The notes beneath the pieces are model-generated. The model was not told where the DNA came from. It did not search any database and was given only the letters and a program-made list of their open reading frames with translations. A DNA stretch of 64,000 nt. Source: Persicitalea sp963803495. Lineage in GTDB: Bacteria; Bacteroidota; Bacteroidia; Cytophagales; Spirosomataceae. The position numbers and the translations under genes are program-made. Where the stretch lies: positions 4,526,001 to 4,590,000 of the forward strand of contig CAWDMP010000002.1 in the NCBI GenBank assembly GCA_963803495.1, in the 5' to 3' direction. Shown here piece by piece: positions 42,813 through 52,273 of the stretch (positions within the stretch are counted from its first letter, which is position 1; every line of letters starts with the position of its first letter).

Positions 42813-45800
42813 TTAAAATGACACATTAAGTCCCAACGTACCGATCCGCTGCATAGGATACTCGATGCGCGTATTCCGAATGGTCTCGGGATCTAACGGC
42901 GCGCGAATCTTCGAGAACTCGAAGAGGTTCATGCCCGCTACGAATATCTGCGCCCGGCTCATGCCGATTTTACTCAAAAGCTTCGAGGGCAAATCGTAAC
43001 TCAATGTGATGTTCTTGGCCCGGAGGTAAGCCGCGTTCTGCAAGAAGCGAGACTGCTCTTGAATATTCTTCTTATCGCTGGTCGAGATGTGCGCTGCCGG
43101 GAAATAAGCGTCCCGATTTTCTGGCGTCCAGCTATCGGTGATGTAGTACTTCTCGACGTGACCCGCATTGAAGGGGTAGAACCAAGTCCAGTTGCCGTTA
43201 CCCGGCAGGTAGTCGATTTTACCAATTCCCTGGAAGAAAGCCGACAGGCGGAGGTTCTTGTAAGATATGCTCGTGTTGATACCAAAGCTAAGGCGAGGCG
43301 TTTCATTGCCAATAATTGTACGGTCACCGGGATCGGCCAATGTTCCAGCACCGCCGTCGATTTTACCATCTCCGTTCAAGTCTTTGTACTTGATATCACC
43401 TGCCTGCCAGTTGTTACCCAGGCGTGTCTGATCGGCGTGGTTGGCTACTTCGTCGTCGGTTTGGAAAATCCCTTCGGTTTCGTAACCCCAAATCTCACCA
43501 AGCTTTTGGCCTACGTAAAAGCGGCGATCACCGGTGTTGGGCAATGCTCCGGTCGGGTTCTCGAACCTCGTGATCGTAGCCTGCGCGTCAGACAAAGCCA
43601 GGGTTACGTCATACTTCCAGTCGTTCTTGATATTGTCGCGCCAGGTGAGGGCCAGCTCCCAACCCTGTGTACGCAGGTCGGCAGCATTGGACTGAGGTGC
43701 GGTAGTACCCAATAGTACGGGCAGCGAAACGTTCATCAACATGTCTTTGGTGTCACGCGTGTAGTAATCGAAAGACATATCCAGGCGGCTTCTGAGCAAG
43801 GTGATGTCTACTCCTATATTTTGAGAAGTTACCGTTTCCCAAGTCAGGGTAGGGCTCACCAATCCGGCAGCAGATACCATGGGAATCCTGCCGTCGCTCA
43901 TTATATACTCGGACTGCCTGGCACCCATCGAAGCTAGATAAGGGTAGTAGTTCTGACTTCCATTATTGTTCTGGATCGTCTGATTTCCCAAAGTACCGTA
44001 AGAGGCTCTGATCTTCAGGTTGTCCAACCATGCGTTTGTGCCAGCCATGAAATTCTCATTGCTGATCCGCCAGCCCGCCGAGAAGGACGGAAAGAAGCCG
44101 AAGCGGCTGTCCTGGGGAAAGCGTGAAGTACCATCGTAACGTCCGTTGGCTTCCAAAAGATAGCGATCATCGTAGTTGTAGGTAAGCCGGTAAAACACGC
44201 CGCGCAAAGACACGTGTGACTGGCCGCCGCCGGTTTGCTGAACGCCGGTTGTGGCATTCAAGTCTTGAATCAGCGGTGTAATCAACTGACGGGCCTGAGA
44301 GAACTGTCGTCGATTTATTCCCCGCTCCTGGTTCAATCCTACCATCGCCGTGATGTTGTGCCTCCCGAAAGTGGGCAGATCATACTCGGCACGGGCGTTC
44401 AAAACGTAGTATTGGTTGTAGCGACTCGTGTTCTCGATAAAGTCATCGCCACTGAACCCATTACTAAGGGGATTCGCTGCGTTCAGGTCGTCATCCACGA
44501 TCTCGATCTTGCTCTGGACATTCTGATCCATCTGATTATAAATGTTATAGGAGAAGTCGGATACGATCCTAAAACCTTTGAAAGGGGTCAGCGTCACGCC
44601 CTGCGTAAGCCAAATGTCATTCTTGGTAAACGTCTCCCGCCCACCGTCTTGCAGATAAGGGAAAAAGTTGGTGCCGCCGAAGTACTTACCGATATACTGC
44701 TCGTATTGATCGCGGTCGCCGGGTGTCTGATAAAATGGCAGATCCGGGAATTGAATTTTTGCCAGCGGATTGACCCGCGCCAGCGAGTTGATGTTTACGT
44801 CCCAGTTGTAGAATGCGGGCTTATCGCTGTTCTGTGAGTTGAAAACTACCTTGTTGTTCAGGTTCAACCATTTGTTGACTTGGAAGTCGGCTTTCGCCAA
44901 AAAGTTGTAGCGCTTGAACTTCTCGTTGTTGATTCGCAGGTAACCATCTTTACTGAAGCGTCCCAGGGAAACCAGGAAACGCGCCTTATCACTACCCCCC
45001 GAGATCGAAATATCTTGCTGATTGGTTGGTGCGTAATCAGTCATGATCCGGTTCTGATAATTGTTGAAGCCGTAGAATTGTAATTCGCCTTCCACGACCT
45101 CCCACTCGTTTTCCGGGATGGGGTTGTCTCTGTACCGCTTGACCCTTTCCACAAATTCCGGGTTAAAGGCGGGATTACCGAAAGTTCGTTCGTTGGCTAA
45201 GTTCCTCGCCTGCACGTAATCGTAAGGGTCAGTCACGATGTCCATGTTAAAGATGGGCTTAGCCATCGAGAGTTGTGAACTGAAATTGACGCTCACTTTA
45301 CCCGCTTTTCCTTTTTTGGTAGTCACCAATACCACCCCAAAAGCGGCCCGAGCTCCGTATACGGCAGCGGCGGAGGCATCTTTCAATACACTAATGCTTT
45401 CGATGTCGTTGGGATTGATTCGGTTGATGTCCATCGGCACGTTGTCTACCAAGATAAGTGGTGCTCCGCCATTGATCGACTCGTAACCCCGAATATTGAA
45501 CTGAGTTGGCTCCGAAGGGTCACCATTCCGAACCTGAACGTTCAGGTTCGGAATCACACCCTGCAAACCTTCGCCCGCATTAGCAATGGCGCGGTTTTCG
45601 AGACGTTCGGCCCCGGCCACACCCACGGCACCCGTCAGGTTGACCTTTTGCTGAGTTCCGTAACCCACCACGACTACCTCGTTCAGCACTTCGTCCTGAA
45701 TCGTGAGGCTAGGACTGATGGTGCTGCGGCTGCCTACCAATTCCTCAGCGGTGCCGTAGCCCACAAAGCTGAATACCAAAGTAGTGTTGTTGTTCGGAAC

Positions 45801-46043
45801 ATTGACCTGATATTTACCATCACCGTCGGTGGTGGTACCGCGCGTGGTGCCTTTCACTACGACACTTACCCCAGGAAGTACCTGGCTTTCGGTGTCGGTG
45901 ACAGTTCCGCGTACGATGCGCTCTTGAGCCTGGGCCTGCTGTGGCAGGGCCGCACCCATTACAAACAGCGCCAGCACGAACGGCAGGGCCGTCGTGCGGA
46001 GGAGCTTTTGCAGTACGTTTTGAGAATGTACTAGTCTTTTCAT
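42813..46043 (-). CDS. SusC/RagA-type TonB-dependent outer-membrane transporter
   Basis: The 1076-aa intact protein has a long signal region, a carboxypeptidase-like beta-sandwich (VRGTVTDTESQVLPGVSVVVKGT near 43-66), and the plug domain (LNEVVVVGYGTQQKVNLTGAV near 119, FNIRGYESINGGAPLILVDNVP near 186, AAVYGARAAFGVVLVTTKKG near 222). A large barrel ends IGTLGLNVSF. No STN domain precedes the carboxypeptidase-like domain, so it cannot signal to a FecR in the classical way. It imports the glycans captured by the SusD encoded downstream. The upstream sigma gene has only a truncated FecR stub beside it, which fits the missing STN. Confidence 0.93.
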   Translation of the reverse strand: MKRLVHSQNVLQKLLRTTALPFVLALFVMGAALPQQAQAQERIVRGTVTDTESQVLPGVSVVVKGTTRGTTTDGDGKYQVNVPNNNTTLVFSFVGYGTAEELVGSRSTISPSLTIQDEVLNEVVVVGYGTQQKVNLTGAVGVAGAERLENRAIANAGEGLQGVIPNLNVQVRNGDPSEPTQFNIRGYESINGGAPLILVDNVPMDINRINPNDIESISVLKDASAAAVYGARAAFGVVLVTTKKGKAGKVSVNFSSQLSMAKPIFNMDIVTDPYDYVQARNLANERTFGNPAFNPEFVERVKRYRDNPIPENEWEVVEGELQFYGFNNYQNRIMTDYAPTNQQDISISGGSDKARFLVSLGRFSKDGYLRINNEKFKRYNFLAKADFQVNKWLNLNNKVVFNSQNSDKPAFYNWDVNINSLARVNPLAKIQFPDLPFYQTPGDRDQYEQYIGKYFGGTNFFPYLQDGGRETFTKNDIWLTQGVTLTPFKGFRIVSDFSYNIYNQMDQNVQSKIEIVDDDLNAANPLSNGFSGDDFIENTSRYNQYYVLNARAEYDLPTFGRHNITAMVGLNQERGINRRQFSQARQLITPLIQDLNATTGVQQTGGGQSHVSLRGVFYRLTYNYDDRYLLEANGRYDGTSRFPQDSRFGFFPSFSAGWRISNENFMAGTNAWLDNLKIRASYGTLGNQTIQNNNGSQNYYPYLASMGARQSEYIMSDGRIPMVSAAGLVSPTLTWETVTSQNIGVDITLLRSRLDMSFDYYTRDTKDMLMNVSLPVLLGTTAPQSNAADLRTQGWELALTWRDNIKNDWKYDVTLALSDAQATITRFENPTGALPNTGDRRFYVGQKLGEIWGYETEGIFQTDDEVANHADQTRLGNNWQAGDIKYKDLNGDGKIDGGAGTLADPGDRTIIGNETPRLSFGINTSISYKNLRLSAFFQGIGKIDYLPGNGNWTWFYPFNAGHVEKYYITDSWTPENRDAYFPAAHISTSDKKNIQEQSRFLQNAAYLRAKNITLSYDLPSKLLSKIGMSRAQIFVAGMNLFEFSKIRAPLDPETIRNTRIEYPMQRIGTLGLNVSF

Positions 46044-46178
46044 AATCGGTTGTTTGATTGGTTAAAATTTAGGAGTTGTGTTTCGGCGGACCTAAGGAGA
46101 AAGGCATTCCGCCGGGATGCCAAAGCTTTCTTCATAAAGAAATGGGAGCTGGGGTTTGAAGTGTGATTATACAAGCAT

Positions 46179-46424
46179 TCAGGCAATTTGGTTAAGCGTG
46201 CGGCGGATCGTTCGTTCGATTTCCATTTCGTCGGGTACCGGCTCCCGGCATTGCAAGGCCAACACTATTTCGCGCGCAAGCTGTACAGTGTGGTTCTTAT
46301 CGGGATTTTCGGCCAGCCAATTACTCCACATTTGATAGTTTGCGCGGGTAGGATTCAATACCCAGGCGCGGAAGTCTTGGTCCCAGATAAAGTCTTGTAT
46401 TGAAAAGTGACGATACGGGTCCAT
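46179..46424 (-). CDS. FecR N-terminal domain only (minimal anti-sigma candidate)
   Basis: I place the start at ATG 46424 (MDPYRHFSIQDFIWDQDFRAWV); an open extension upstream has no family support. The 81 residues match the cytoplasmic N-terminal domain of FecR anti-sigma factors: DFxWDxxFRxWVLNP, WSNWLAENPDKNHTVQLAREIVLAL, and the EIERTIRRTLNQIA helix. The membrane helix and the whole periplasmic half are absent. It lies between a sigma-factor gene and an STN-less SusC gene on the same strand. It could be a soluble, signal-independent brake on the sigma factor. Confidence 0.75.
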   Translation of the reverse strand: MDPYRHFSIQDFIWDQDFRAWVLNPTRANYQMWSNWLAENPDKNHTVQLAREIVLALQCREPVPDEMEIERTIRRTLNQIA

Positions 46425-46583
46425 GCAGTTCCAATTGGTTCTGCCCCTATATAGACGCGCCGGACGCGCCGATACCATTACATTTTTATCTTTTTATTAT
46501 AAAAGATAGAACGAAAACATTGAATAAGGCTATACGATCCTGTTAGCCAGTGAGATAAGCCGGATGAAAAAAAGAAGAAAAAA

Positions 46584-47153
46584 TTAACCTTTCCAGTGAA
46601 TACGCAACTGCTTTACCGCAATTTGTAGCACATTTGAAACGGTTTGAGGAGCGATATTCATGACCGTAGCAATTTGGTCGCGGGAAAGGTCCTGGAAGAA
46701 TTTGAGGTAGATGACCTCCTTTTGCCGAGGCGGGAGCTTGTCGAGCACAGTTCTGATCCGTTTAGCCAGCAAAAGGGTCGATTCGCGGGTGATGTACTCC
46801 CGCTCGACCGAAAATTTTACGTCGAAGAGTGCCGGATGGTCGGCCAGTGAGGGATGGTGTACCAGTTTCGGGTCGTGGGCACGGTGCATCATGCGCCGTA
46901 GCGATGCCATGAGGTAGGGTTTAACGGGAACATCGGCTTTCAGGTTTCGGCGCTTTTCCCAGATGTAAAGAAATAAGTCCTGGATTTTATCCCGAATGAA
47001 CTCTTCGTCGTCCGAAAATTTGCGCCCGTACCAAAACAGCGTGCCGTAATGCGTAGTCATCAGGCATTCGAAGGCCTCGACGTCGCCTTTCAACAGCTGT
47101 CGCCAAATCATGCCGTCGCTTACTTCGTCCAATACTGATAAATCTTTCATCAT
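46584..47153 (-). CDS. ECF sigma-70 factor of the second PUL
   Basis: The sigma factor has about 189 aa with the start at the first or second ATG of 47148-47153 (MMKDLSVLDEVSDG); an open extension to 47345 encodes an unlikely leader. Region 2 reads FECLMTTHYGTLFWYGRKFSDDEEFIRDKIQDLFLYIW, quoted here only to mark its bounds near 30-70. Region 4 includes LDKLPPRQKEVIYLKFFQDLSRDQIATVM and a helix-turn-helix ending VSNVLQIAVKQLRI. It is followed by the FecR stub and SusC, so it likely controls the heparinase-type PUL. Confidence 0.88.
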   Translation of the reverse strand: MMKDLSVLDEVSDGMIWRQLLKGDVEAFECLMTTHYGTLFWYGRKFSDDEEFIRDKIQDLFLYIWEKRRNLKADVPVKPYLMASLRRMMHRAHDPKLVHHPSLADHPALFDVKFSVEREYITRESTLLLAKRIRTVLDKLPPRQKEVIYLKFFQDLSRDQIATVMNIAPQTVSNVLQIAVKQLRIHWKG

Positions 47154-47306
47154 GAATAAGATGCGATTTTTCGGAAGAAGCAGAAAGGAGGGTAGTTCTA
47201 CTTTACTTTTAAGGAAAAAAGGATTAAGTACAGCGCCAATCTTGCTGCTTACTCGATGGCACCCGCCGTTCAATAGGTACGTATGGCGTTGGGTTTTGTA
47301 TGCTCG

Positions 47307-47314
47307 TATATTTG
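47307..47314 (+). promoter_or_regulatory. -7 element TATATTTG of the small lipoprotein gene
   Basis: TATATTTG matches TAnnTTTG and lies 31 bp before the ATG at 47346. No good -33 partner is evident. Confidence 0.45.
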
Positions 47315-47345
47315 AATCAGTTATAAAAAAAAACGAACAATTCAA

Positions 47346-47621
47346 ATGAAAAAGCTACTCAAATTTCTCGTTCCGTTAGCCATAGTTTTGACGGTAGGAT
47401 GCAGTAAAAATAAGGACACGGATCCTTCGCCGCAAACCTGCGGTAACAACGTCACTAAATTTTCCGAAACTTTGACAGCCTACACCTCCAATCCAACCAA
47501 AGCCAATTGTCAGGCATACAAGAATGCAGTCAGAGATTATGTAAAAAGCTGCCCAACCCTATACACCGCCGCTGACAAGAAAGACTTGGAAGAATTCCTG
47601 GCCGAACCTTGCCCCAGCTGA
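47346..47621 (+). CDS. Small lipoprotein, unknown function
   Basis: The 91-aa protein has a lipoprotein signal: MKKLLKFLVPLAIVLTVGC, with the lipobox Cys at 19. The mature part has four further Cys (near 32, 54, 68 and 88) that could form two disulfides, and a helical pattern (AYTSNPTKANCQAYKNAVRDYVKSC). No family recognised. It is a single gene convergent with polA, with only 15 bp between the stop codons, and it has its own -7 element. Confidence 0.75.
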   Translation: MKKLLKFLVPLAIVLTVGCSKNKDTDPSPQTCGNNVTKFSETLTAYTSNPTKANCQAYKNAVRDYVKSCPTLYTAADKKDLEEFLAEPCPS

Positions 47622-47636
47622 TTAAGGAAAGTGCAT

Positions 47637-50471
47637 TTAATGCGCTTCCAGCCAATCTTTCCCTACCCCGATGCCCGTTTCCATCTTGACTTCCATGGGC
47701 AGGGCGTTTTGCATGAGATTTTCGACGTTGGTTTTTAGGAAATCGAGCTCATCGCGATGGGCGTCGAAAATCAATTCGTCGTGTACCTGCAGGATCATGC
47801 GGGATTGGAGTTCTTCTTTTTCCATGAATGCCTGAATGTTGATCATCGCCAGCTTGATCATGTCGGCGGCCGAGCCTTGGATAGGGGCGTTGATGGCGTT
47901 GCGCTCGGCAAAGCCGCGGTTGGTTTGGTTGCGCGAATTGATGTCGGCCAGGTAGCGTCGGCGGCCCAGGATGGTCTCGACGTACTCCAATTTGCGGGCG
48001 TCCTCGATCACGCGGTCCATGTAGGCTTTCACGGCCGGGAATTCCTCGAAGTAGGCTTTGATAATATCACTCGCATCGCCGCGCGAAACGCCCAAATTCT
48101 TGGCTAACCCGAAAGCCGAAATGCCGTAAATAATACCAAAGTTGACCGATTTGGCTTGTCGCCGCATGTCGGCCGTCACGTCTTCGAGCGGCGTGTGGAA
48201 TACTTTGCTGGCCGTGGTGGCGTGGATGTCACGGCCCTGGTTGAAGGCTTCCATCATACTCGGGTCGCCGCTGAACGCCGCCATGATGCGCAGTTCGATC
48301 TGCGAGTAGTCGGCCGACAGGATCAGGTACTCGTCGGAGCGGGGGATGAACGCCTTCCTGATCTCACGGCCGCGCGGGGTGCGGATCGGAATATTTTGCA
48401 GGTTGGGATTGGTGGAACTCAGCCGCCCGGTAGCCGTCACGGCCTGGTTGTAGGAAGTGTGGATACGGCCTGTATTTGGATTGATGAGTAGCGGCAGGGC
48501 GTCGACGTAAGTCGATTTTAGCTTTTGCAACTCGCGATAGTCCAGGATTTTGCGCGCGATTTCGTGCTCGCTTTCCATGTTGGACAGGATGTCCTCGCCC
48601 GTGGCATACTGCCCGGTTTTGGTCTTCTTTGGGTTCTTGACCAATTCCATCTTGTCAAACAGAATCTCGCCCAACTGCTTCGGGGAGTTAAGGTTGAACT
48701 CCGCGCCCGCCTGGCTGAAAATATCCGCTTCAAGTACCTTGATGTCGTCGTCCAATGCCCGCGACATCACGGCCAGCGCTTCGGTATCGACATTGACGCC
48801 CTCGCTTTCCATGCTGGTGAGTACTCGTACGAGCGGCATTTCCACGCCTTCGAATAGTTTTACAGCGGCTTTCTCGGTCAGTTCAGGTACCAGCAGCTTG
48901 TGGAGCTGCAGCGTAATGTCGGCGTCTTCCCCGGCGTACTCGGTCACGTCGGCGATGGGTACCTCGCGCATGGTACCTTGCTTCTTGCCTTTTTTACCGA
49001 TCAACGCCTCGATGGCGACGGGCTGATAATTCAGATACTGCTCGGCCATGCGGTCCATGCCGTGCCGCTTTTCGGGTTCGAGCAGGTAGTGCGCCAGCAT
49101 GGTGTCGGCGAGTGGCCCCTTCACTGCCAGCCCATATTTTTCCAATACCATCAGATCGTATTTCAGATTTTGCCCGATTTTGGTAATAGACTCGTCCTCC
49201 ATAACGGGCCGGAAAATCTCGACGATGGCCTGCGCGGCTTTCTGGTCTTCGGGTATGGGCACGTAAAATGCTTCCCCGGCGCGGTAGGCAAAGGCGAAAC
49301 CCACTAATTCGGCTTGCAGCGCGTCAAGCGAGGTAGTTTCGGTGTCGAAGCAGAATTCCGTTTGCTGGCTCAGGTAGTACGCCAGGCTGTCCATCAATTC
49401 CGGCGTGTCGACGGTTTGGTAATCGTGCAGGCTGTTGGCGATGGTCCTGAATACATCGGGTACCACCACCGCCCGGTTGCTGGTCGTGGAGCCTTCGAAG
49501 GCGGCAATGTCGGGATTGGCCCCCGCCCCGAACAGGTCGAGCTGACCGGGCTTACCCTTACCGGAAGCTTGGGCCGGTGCGGGTGCGGAATCTTCGCCCA
49601 GTACCCGACGTCGCAGGGTCCTGAATTCCAATTCGTCGAAAAGCGTGTTGACCTTATCGGCATCCGGCGCTTCGCAAATCAGGGCCTCGGCGCTAAACTC
49701 GATGGGTACCCGAACGTCGATGGTCGCCAGGTGCTTGGACAAAATCGCCTGCTCGCTATTATCTCGGATACGCTCGCCGAGCTTGCCCTTAATTTCGCCT
49801 GCTTGGGCGATGATGTTTTCCAGACTACCGTACTGGGCCAGGAGCTTCTGGGCGGTCTTTTCGCCCACCCCCGGCACGCCGGGGATGTTATCGGAGGCAT
49901 CGCCCATCAATCCCAGCATGTCCACGACCTGGTCGATGCGCTCGATTTTCCATTTACTCAGGATCTCGTCGATGCCCATTTTCTCGGCGCTGTTGCCCAT
50001 GAAGGCGGGCTTGTACATATACACATGCTCCTGCACGAGCTGACCGTAATCCTTATCGGGCGTCATCATAAACACCTCGAAACCCTCCTCGGATGCGCGC
50101 CGCGCCAGGGTACCGATCACGTCGTCGGCCTCGAAGCCGTCCACGTGCAGGCAGGGAATGTTCATCGCTTCCAGCAGCCGCTTTACGTAGGGTACCGCGA
50201 TGGTAATGTCCTCGGGCTGGGCCTCACGCTGCGCCTTATACGCCTCGAATTGCTTGTGCCGGAAGGTCGGCTTGGGCGTGTCGAAGCATACGCCGATGTG
50301 GGTAGGTTGTTCTTTCTTGAGTACTTCCAGCAAGGTATTGGTAAAGCCGAATACCGCGCTGGTATTCATGCCCGTGGAGGTGACGCGGGGCGCCTTGATG
50401 AAGGCAAAATGGGCGCGGTAAATCAGGGCAAAGGCATCGAGCAGGAATAATTTGCGGGTAGGCTGGGACAT
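47637..50471 (-). CDS. polA: DNA polymerase I
   Basis: The 944-aa repair and Okazaki-fragment polymerase is chosen from ATG 50471 (MSQPTRKLFLLDAFALIYRAHF), since the open extension to 50510 has no family support. The order is 5'-3' exonuclease (about 1-300, with DGFEADDVIGTLA and GDASDNIPGVPGVGEKTA), 3'-5' exonuclease with an intact proofreading motif (FCFDTETTSLD near 365), and the polymerase domain. The last has TATGRLSSTNPNLQNIPIRT, LSADYSQIELRIMA, RRQAKSVNFGIIYGIS and MILQVHDELIFDA near the end. All key acidic residues are present. Confidence 0.94.
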   Translation of the reverse strand: MSQPTRKLFLLDAFALIYRAHFAFIKAPRVTSTGMNTSAVFGFTNTLLEVLKKEQPTHIGVCFDTPKPTFRHKQFEAYKAQREAQPEDITIAVPYVKRLLEAMNIPCLHVDGFEADDVIGTLARRASEEGFEVFMMTPDKDYGQLVQEHVYMYKPAFMGNSAEKMGIDEILSKWKIERIDQVVDMLGLMGDASDNIPGVPGVGEKTAQKLLAQYGSLENIIAQAGEIKGKLGERIRDNSEQAILSKHLATIDVRVPIEFSAEALICEAPDADKVNTLFDELEFRTLRRRVLGEDSAPAPAQASGKGKPGQLDLFGAGANPDIAAFEGSTTSNRAVVVPDVFRTIANSLHDYQTVDTPELMDSLAYYLSQQTEFCFDTETTSLDALQAELVGFAFAYRAGEAFYVPIPEDQKAAQAIVEIFRPVMEDESITKIGQNLKYDLMVLEKYGLAVKGPLADTMLAHYLLEPEKRHGMDRMAEQYLNYQPVAIEALIGKKGKKQGTMREVPIADVTEYAGEDADITLQLHKLLVPELTEKAAVKLFEGVEMPLVRVLTSMESEGVNVDTEALAVMSRALDDDIKVLEADIFSQAGAEFNLNSPKQLGEILFDKMELVKNPKKTKTGQYATGEDILSNMESEHEIARKILDYRELQKLKSTYVDALPLLINPNTGRIHTSYNQAVTATGRLSSTNPNLQNIPIRTPRGREIRKAFIPRSDEYLILSADYSQIELRIMAAFSGDPSMMEAFNQGRDIHATTASKVFHTPLEDVTADMRRQAKSVNFGIIYGISAFGLAKNLGVSRGDASDIIKAYFEEFPAVKAYMDRVIEDARKLEYVETILGRRRYLADINSRNQTNRGFAERNAINAPIQGSAADMIKLAMINIQAFMEKEELQSRMILQVHDELIFDAHRDELDFLKTNVENLMQNALPMEVKMETGIGVGKDWLEAH

Positions 50472-50655
50472 GAGTGGTAAGTAGCGGATTGAAAAGCGTA
50501 TCGAGGTCAAAGATAACGCCTCCGGCCAAAACTAGGGCAAGGTGATAGGTAATACCTAAGCTCACCATTCGTTCAATTTTGGTACAATTGTTGCGGGCCT
50601 TGGCTCAAATCAAGACCTTTGCGACAAAATCGAACCCCGGAAGGAAATCCGTTTT

Positions 50656-51228
50656 ATGAAAAAATATACCTACTACGCCACGCTGGTGCTACTTTGGTTC
50701 AGCGTGCTGATTTTCAATGGCTGCAAAGGTCCCGCCGGTCCGGCCGGTCCCGCCGGACCTGTCGGAACGCAGGGCCCTACTGGTGGGGTCGGCCCCACCG
50801 GTCCCACGGGAACGGCCAATATAATCTACTCCAATTGGGCCAAAGCCGGTAGCTGGACTTCGGACAATATTTTCGGGGTACAGCGCTCTTACATCGACAT
50901 TACGGCTCCGCGCCTGTCTCAGGAAATTTTGGACCGCGGGATGGTGCTGGTCTACGTCAAGCTTGAAACCGACAACAATCAGGTGCGACAATTGCCCGTA
51001 CGGGTCTACGCCCAATTCACCGAAGAAATGATCGACTTCGCGCTGTCATTCAACAAAATAAGAATCTGGTCTACGCCCATCACCACGCCGCAGCGCCCGA
51101 CTCCGGCCATACCCTCGCGCAACAACGAGTTCCGCTACGTGCTCGTCCCCGGCGCCCAGGCCGCTCGCCTCAACTACGAAAATATGACGTATGAGGAAGC
51201 GAAGGCGGCGTTTGGTTTCGATAATTGA
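50656..51228 (+). CDS. Collagen-like (Gly-X-Y) lipoprotein
   Basis: The 190-aa protein has a lipoprotein signal (LIFNGC, Cys near 23), then immediately about ten Gly-X-Y triplets (GPAGPAGPAG-type, with GPTG later) over about residues 25-54. A beta-rich globular part follows (IYSNWAKAGSWTSD..., VLVYVKLETDNNQVRQLPVRVYAQF). Such short collagen-like stalks with a C-terminal globular domain probably trimerise on the cell surface. The function is unknown. It is divergent from polA with 184 bp between the starts. The last codons and stop lie within a 7-bp phased array. Confidence 0.82.
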   Translation: MKKYTYYATLVLLWFSVLIFNGCKGPAGPAGPAGPVGTQGPTGGVGPTGPTGTANIIYSNWAKAGSWTSDNIFGVQRSYIDITAPRLSQEILDRGMVLVYVKLETDNNQVRQLPVRVYAQFTEEMIDFALSFNKIRIWSTPITTPQRPTPAIPSRNNEFRYVLVPGAQAARLNYENMTYEEAKAAFGFDN

Positions 51229-51275
51229 GAATTGAAAATTGACGTTGGATTTTAGATACTGGACTTGGGACCGAT
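51220..51275. repeat. 7-bp phased array over the stop codon of the collagen-like gene
   Basis: GA occurs at 51220, 51227, 51234, 51241, 51248, 51255, 51262 and 51269, eight heptads such as GATAATT and GAGAATT. The TGA stop (51226-51228) is formed by the first two heptads. Confidence 0.82.
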
Positions 51276-51418
51276 CCTTCGGTGCGCCTGGATTTTGAAT
51301 ACCAGGTTTTTTGACGGAACCATTCAATTAAAAAGGGCGCAAACAGAGATTTCCTGTCACGCCCTTTTTGATTTATAAGAATGAAGCCACCCAGCAGCGA
51401 AAGCCACCAAAGCAAGAG

Positions 51419-51436
51419 TCTCATATCTCATAATTC
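51419..51436. repeat. 18-bp junction word shared with 11333-11350
   Basis: This is identical to the word over the stop codon of the DUF4385 gene. Here too it overlaps the stop of a minus-strand gene (51428-51430). Confidence 0.7.
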
Positions 51437-51940
51437 CTTAAGCTCTTTCACCGCCACCGTACCTCCCGGATACGTAAAGCTCAGTTTTTTGCCGCTGGCG
51501 TCCTGCGATTGCTGCACGCCCGTGAGCGGGTAGTCGGTGGTATCGTAGCTGGTGTTTTTGCCATCGTCGTAAATCACGAGCCGGTTTTCCTCGGCGTAGT
51601 AGGTATAGTGCGTGTCGTTTTGGCTGCCTTTGAAAGTAGCCTGGCTACGGCCCGGCACCGCGTGGCTCTCGTCGGCCACTTCGCGCGGTAGCTTGCGCGA
51701 CAGCGCCGAAATAGCGGTACACAACTGCTCGACTTTGGCTTTGAGCGAATGGTTGAACATATCGCCCACCATCGTCATACCGGGTTGCCATTGGCCCATG
51801 CCGCCCAGCTCCCCAATGTTGAACTGCACCTGATTGCCGCCCGTGGCTTGTAATCCGTGTAGCAGCGTGGCCACGGTCCCAACCGTTACGCCGTGTTCGG
51901 CGGCAATTTCGCGTATGACTTCTTCTCTTGATTTTTCCAT
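51428..51940 (-). CDS. SHOCT-like domain protein, unknown function
   Basis: The 170-aa soluble protein is taken from ATG 51940 (MEKSREEVIREIAAEHGVTVGTV); the open extension to 52096 is discussed among rejected items. The N-terminus looks like a helical DNA- or protein-binding motif, then GGNQVQFNIGELGGMGQWQPGMTMVGDMFNHSLKAKVEQL, quoted here for its bounds near 32-70. This resembles proteins annotated with SHOCT domains in this phylum. A beta-rich second half (YTYYAEENRLVIYDDGKNTSYD...) follows. No signal peptide. Role unknown. Confidence 0.7.
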   Translation of the reverse strand: MEKSREEVIREIAAEHGVTVGTVATLLHGLQATGGNQVQFNIGELGGMGQWQPGMTMVGDMFNHSLKAKVEQLCTAISALSRKLPREVADESHAVPGRSQATFKGSQNDTHYTYYAEENRLVIYDDGKNTSYDTTDYPLTGVQQSQDASGKKLSFTYPGGTVAVKELKEL

Positions 51941-52273
51941 GATAGGGGTCGTTGTGCTTAAATGTTTCGGTTCTCCTGTTTTTTTGAAAACACTCGGCAA
52001 ATATCGCAAAATAACCGGACCAACAGCAAGGAAAGCCGTTCCCGAACCCACCACAACTACGTCGCAAGTGGTCGTCTCTTGTTTTTGTAAAGCCAATAGT
52101 AAGCTGGCTATGCTCGATATCTTTTGTATATTCCCGGATAGTCCATAAAACTCACCGACGACTGGCTTCTACTTGACTTGCATAGCGGGCCGACGGAAGA
52201 AATGCGGGCGATAGTGTTTTCGGTTATTGCTTAAAAAAGGTCGGAAGAGTAGGGTATCCTCTAGATCAGAAAT

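Noticed and set aside
49314..50450. 378-aa open frame antisense to polA
   Set aside because: Shadow of a long GC-rich gene whose own motifs are all intact.
51941..52096. Upstream part of the SHOCT-like frame, including CDVVVVGSGTA
   Set aside because: The stretch resembles a FAD-binding turn, but the helix that should follow is wrong and family starts agree with 51940. It might be a remnant of an oxidoreductase gene, but I cannot support it.
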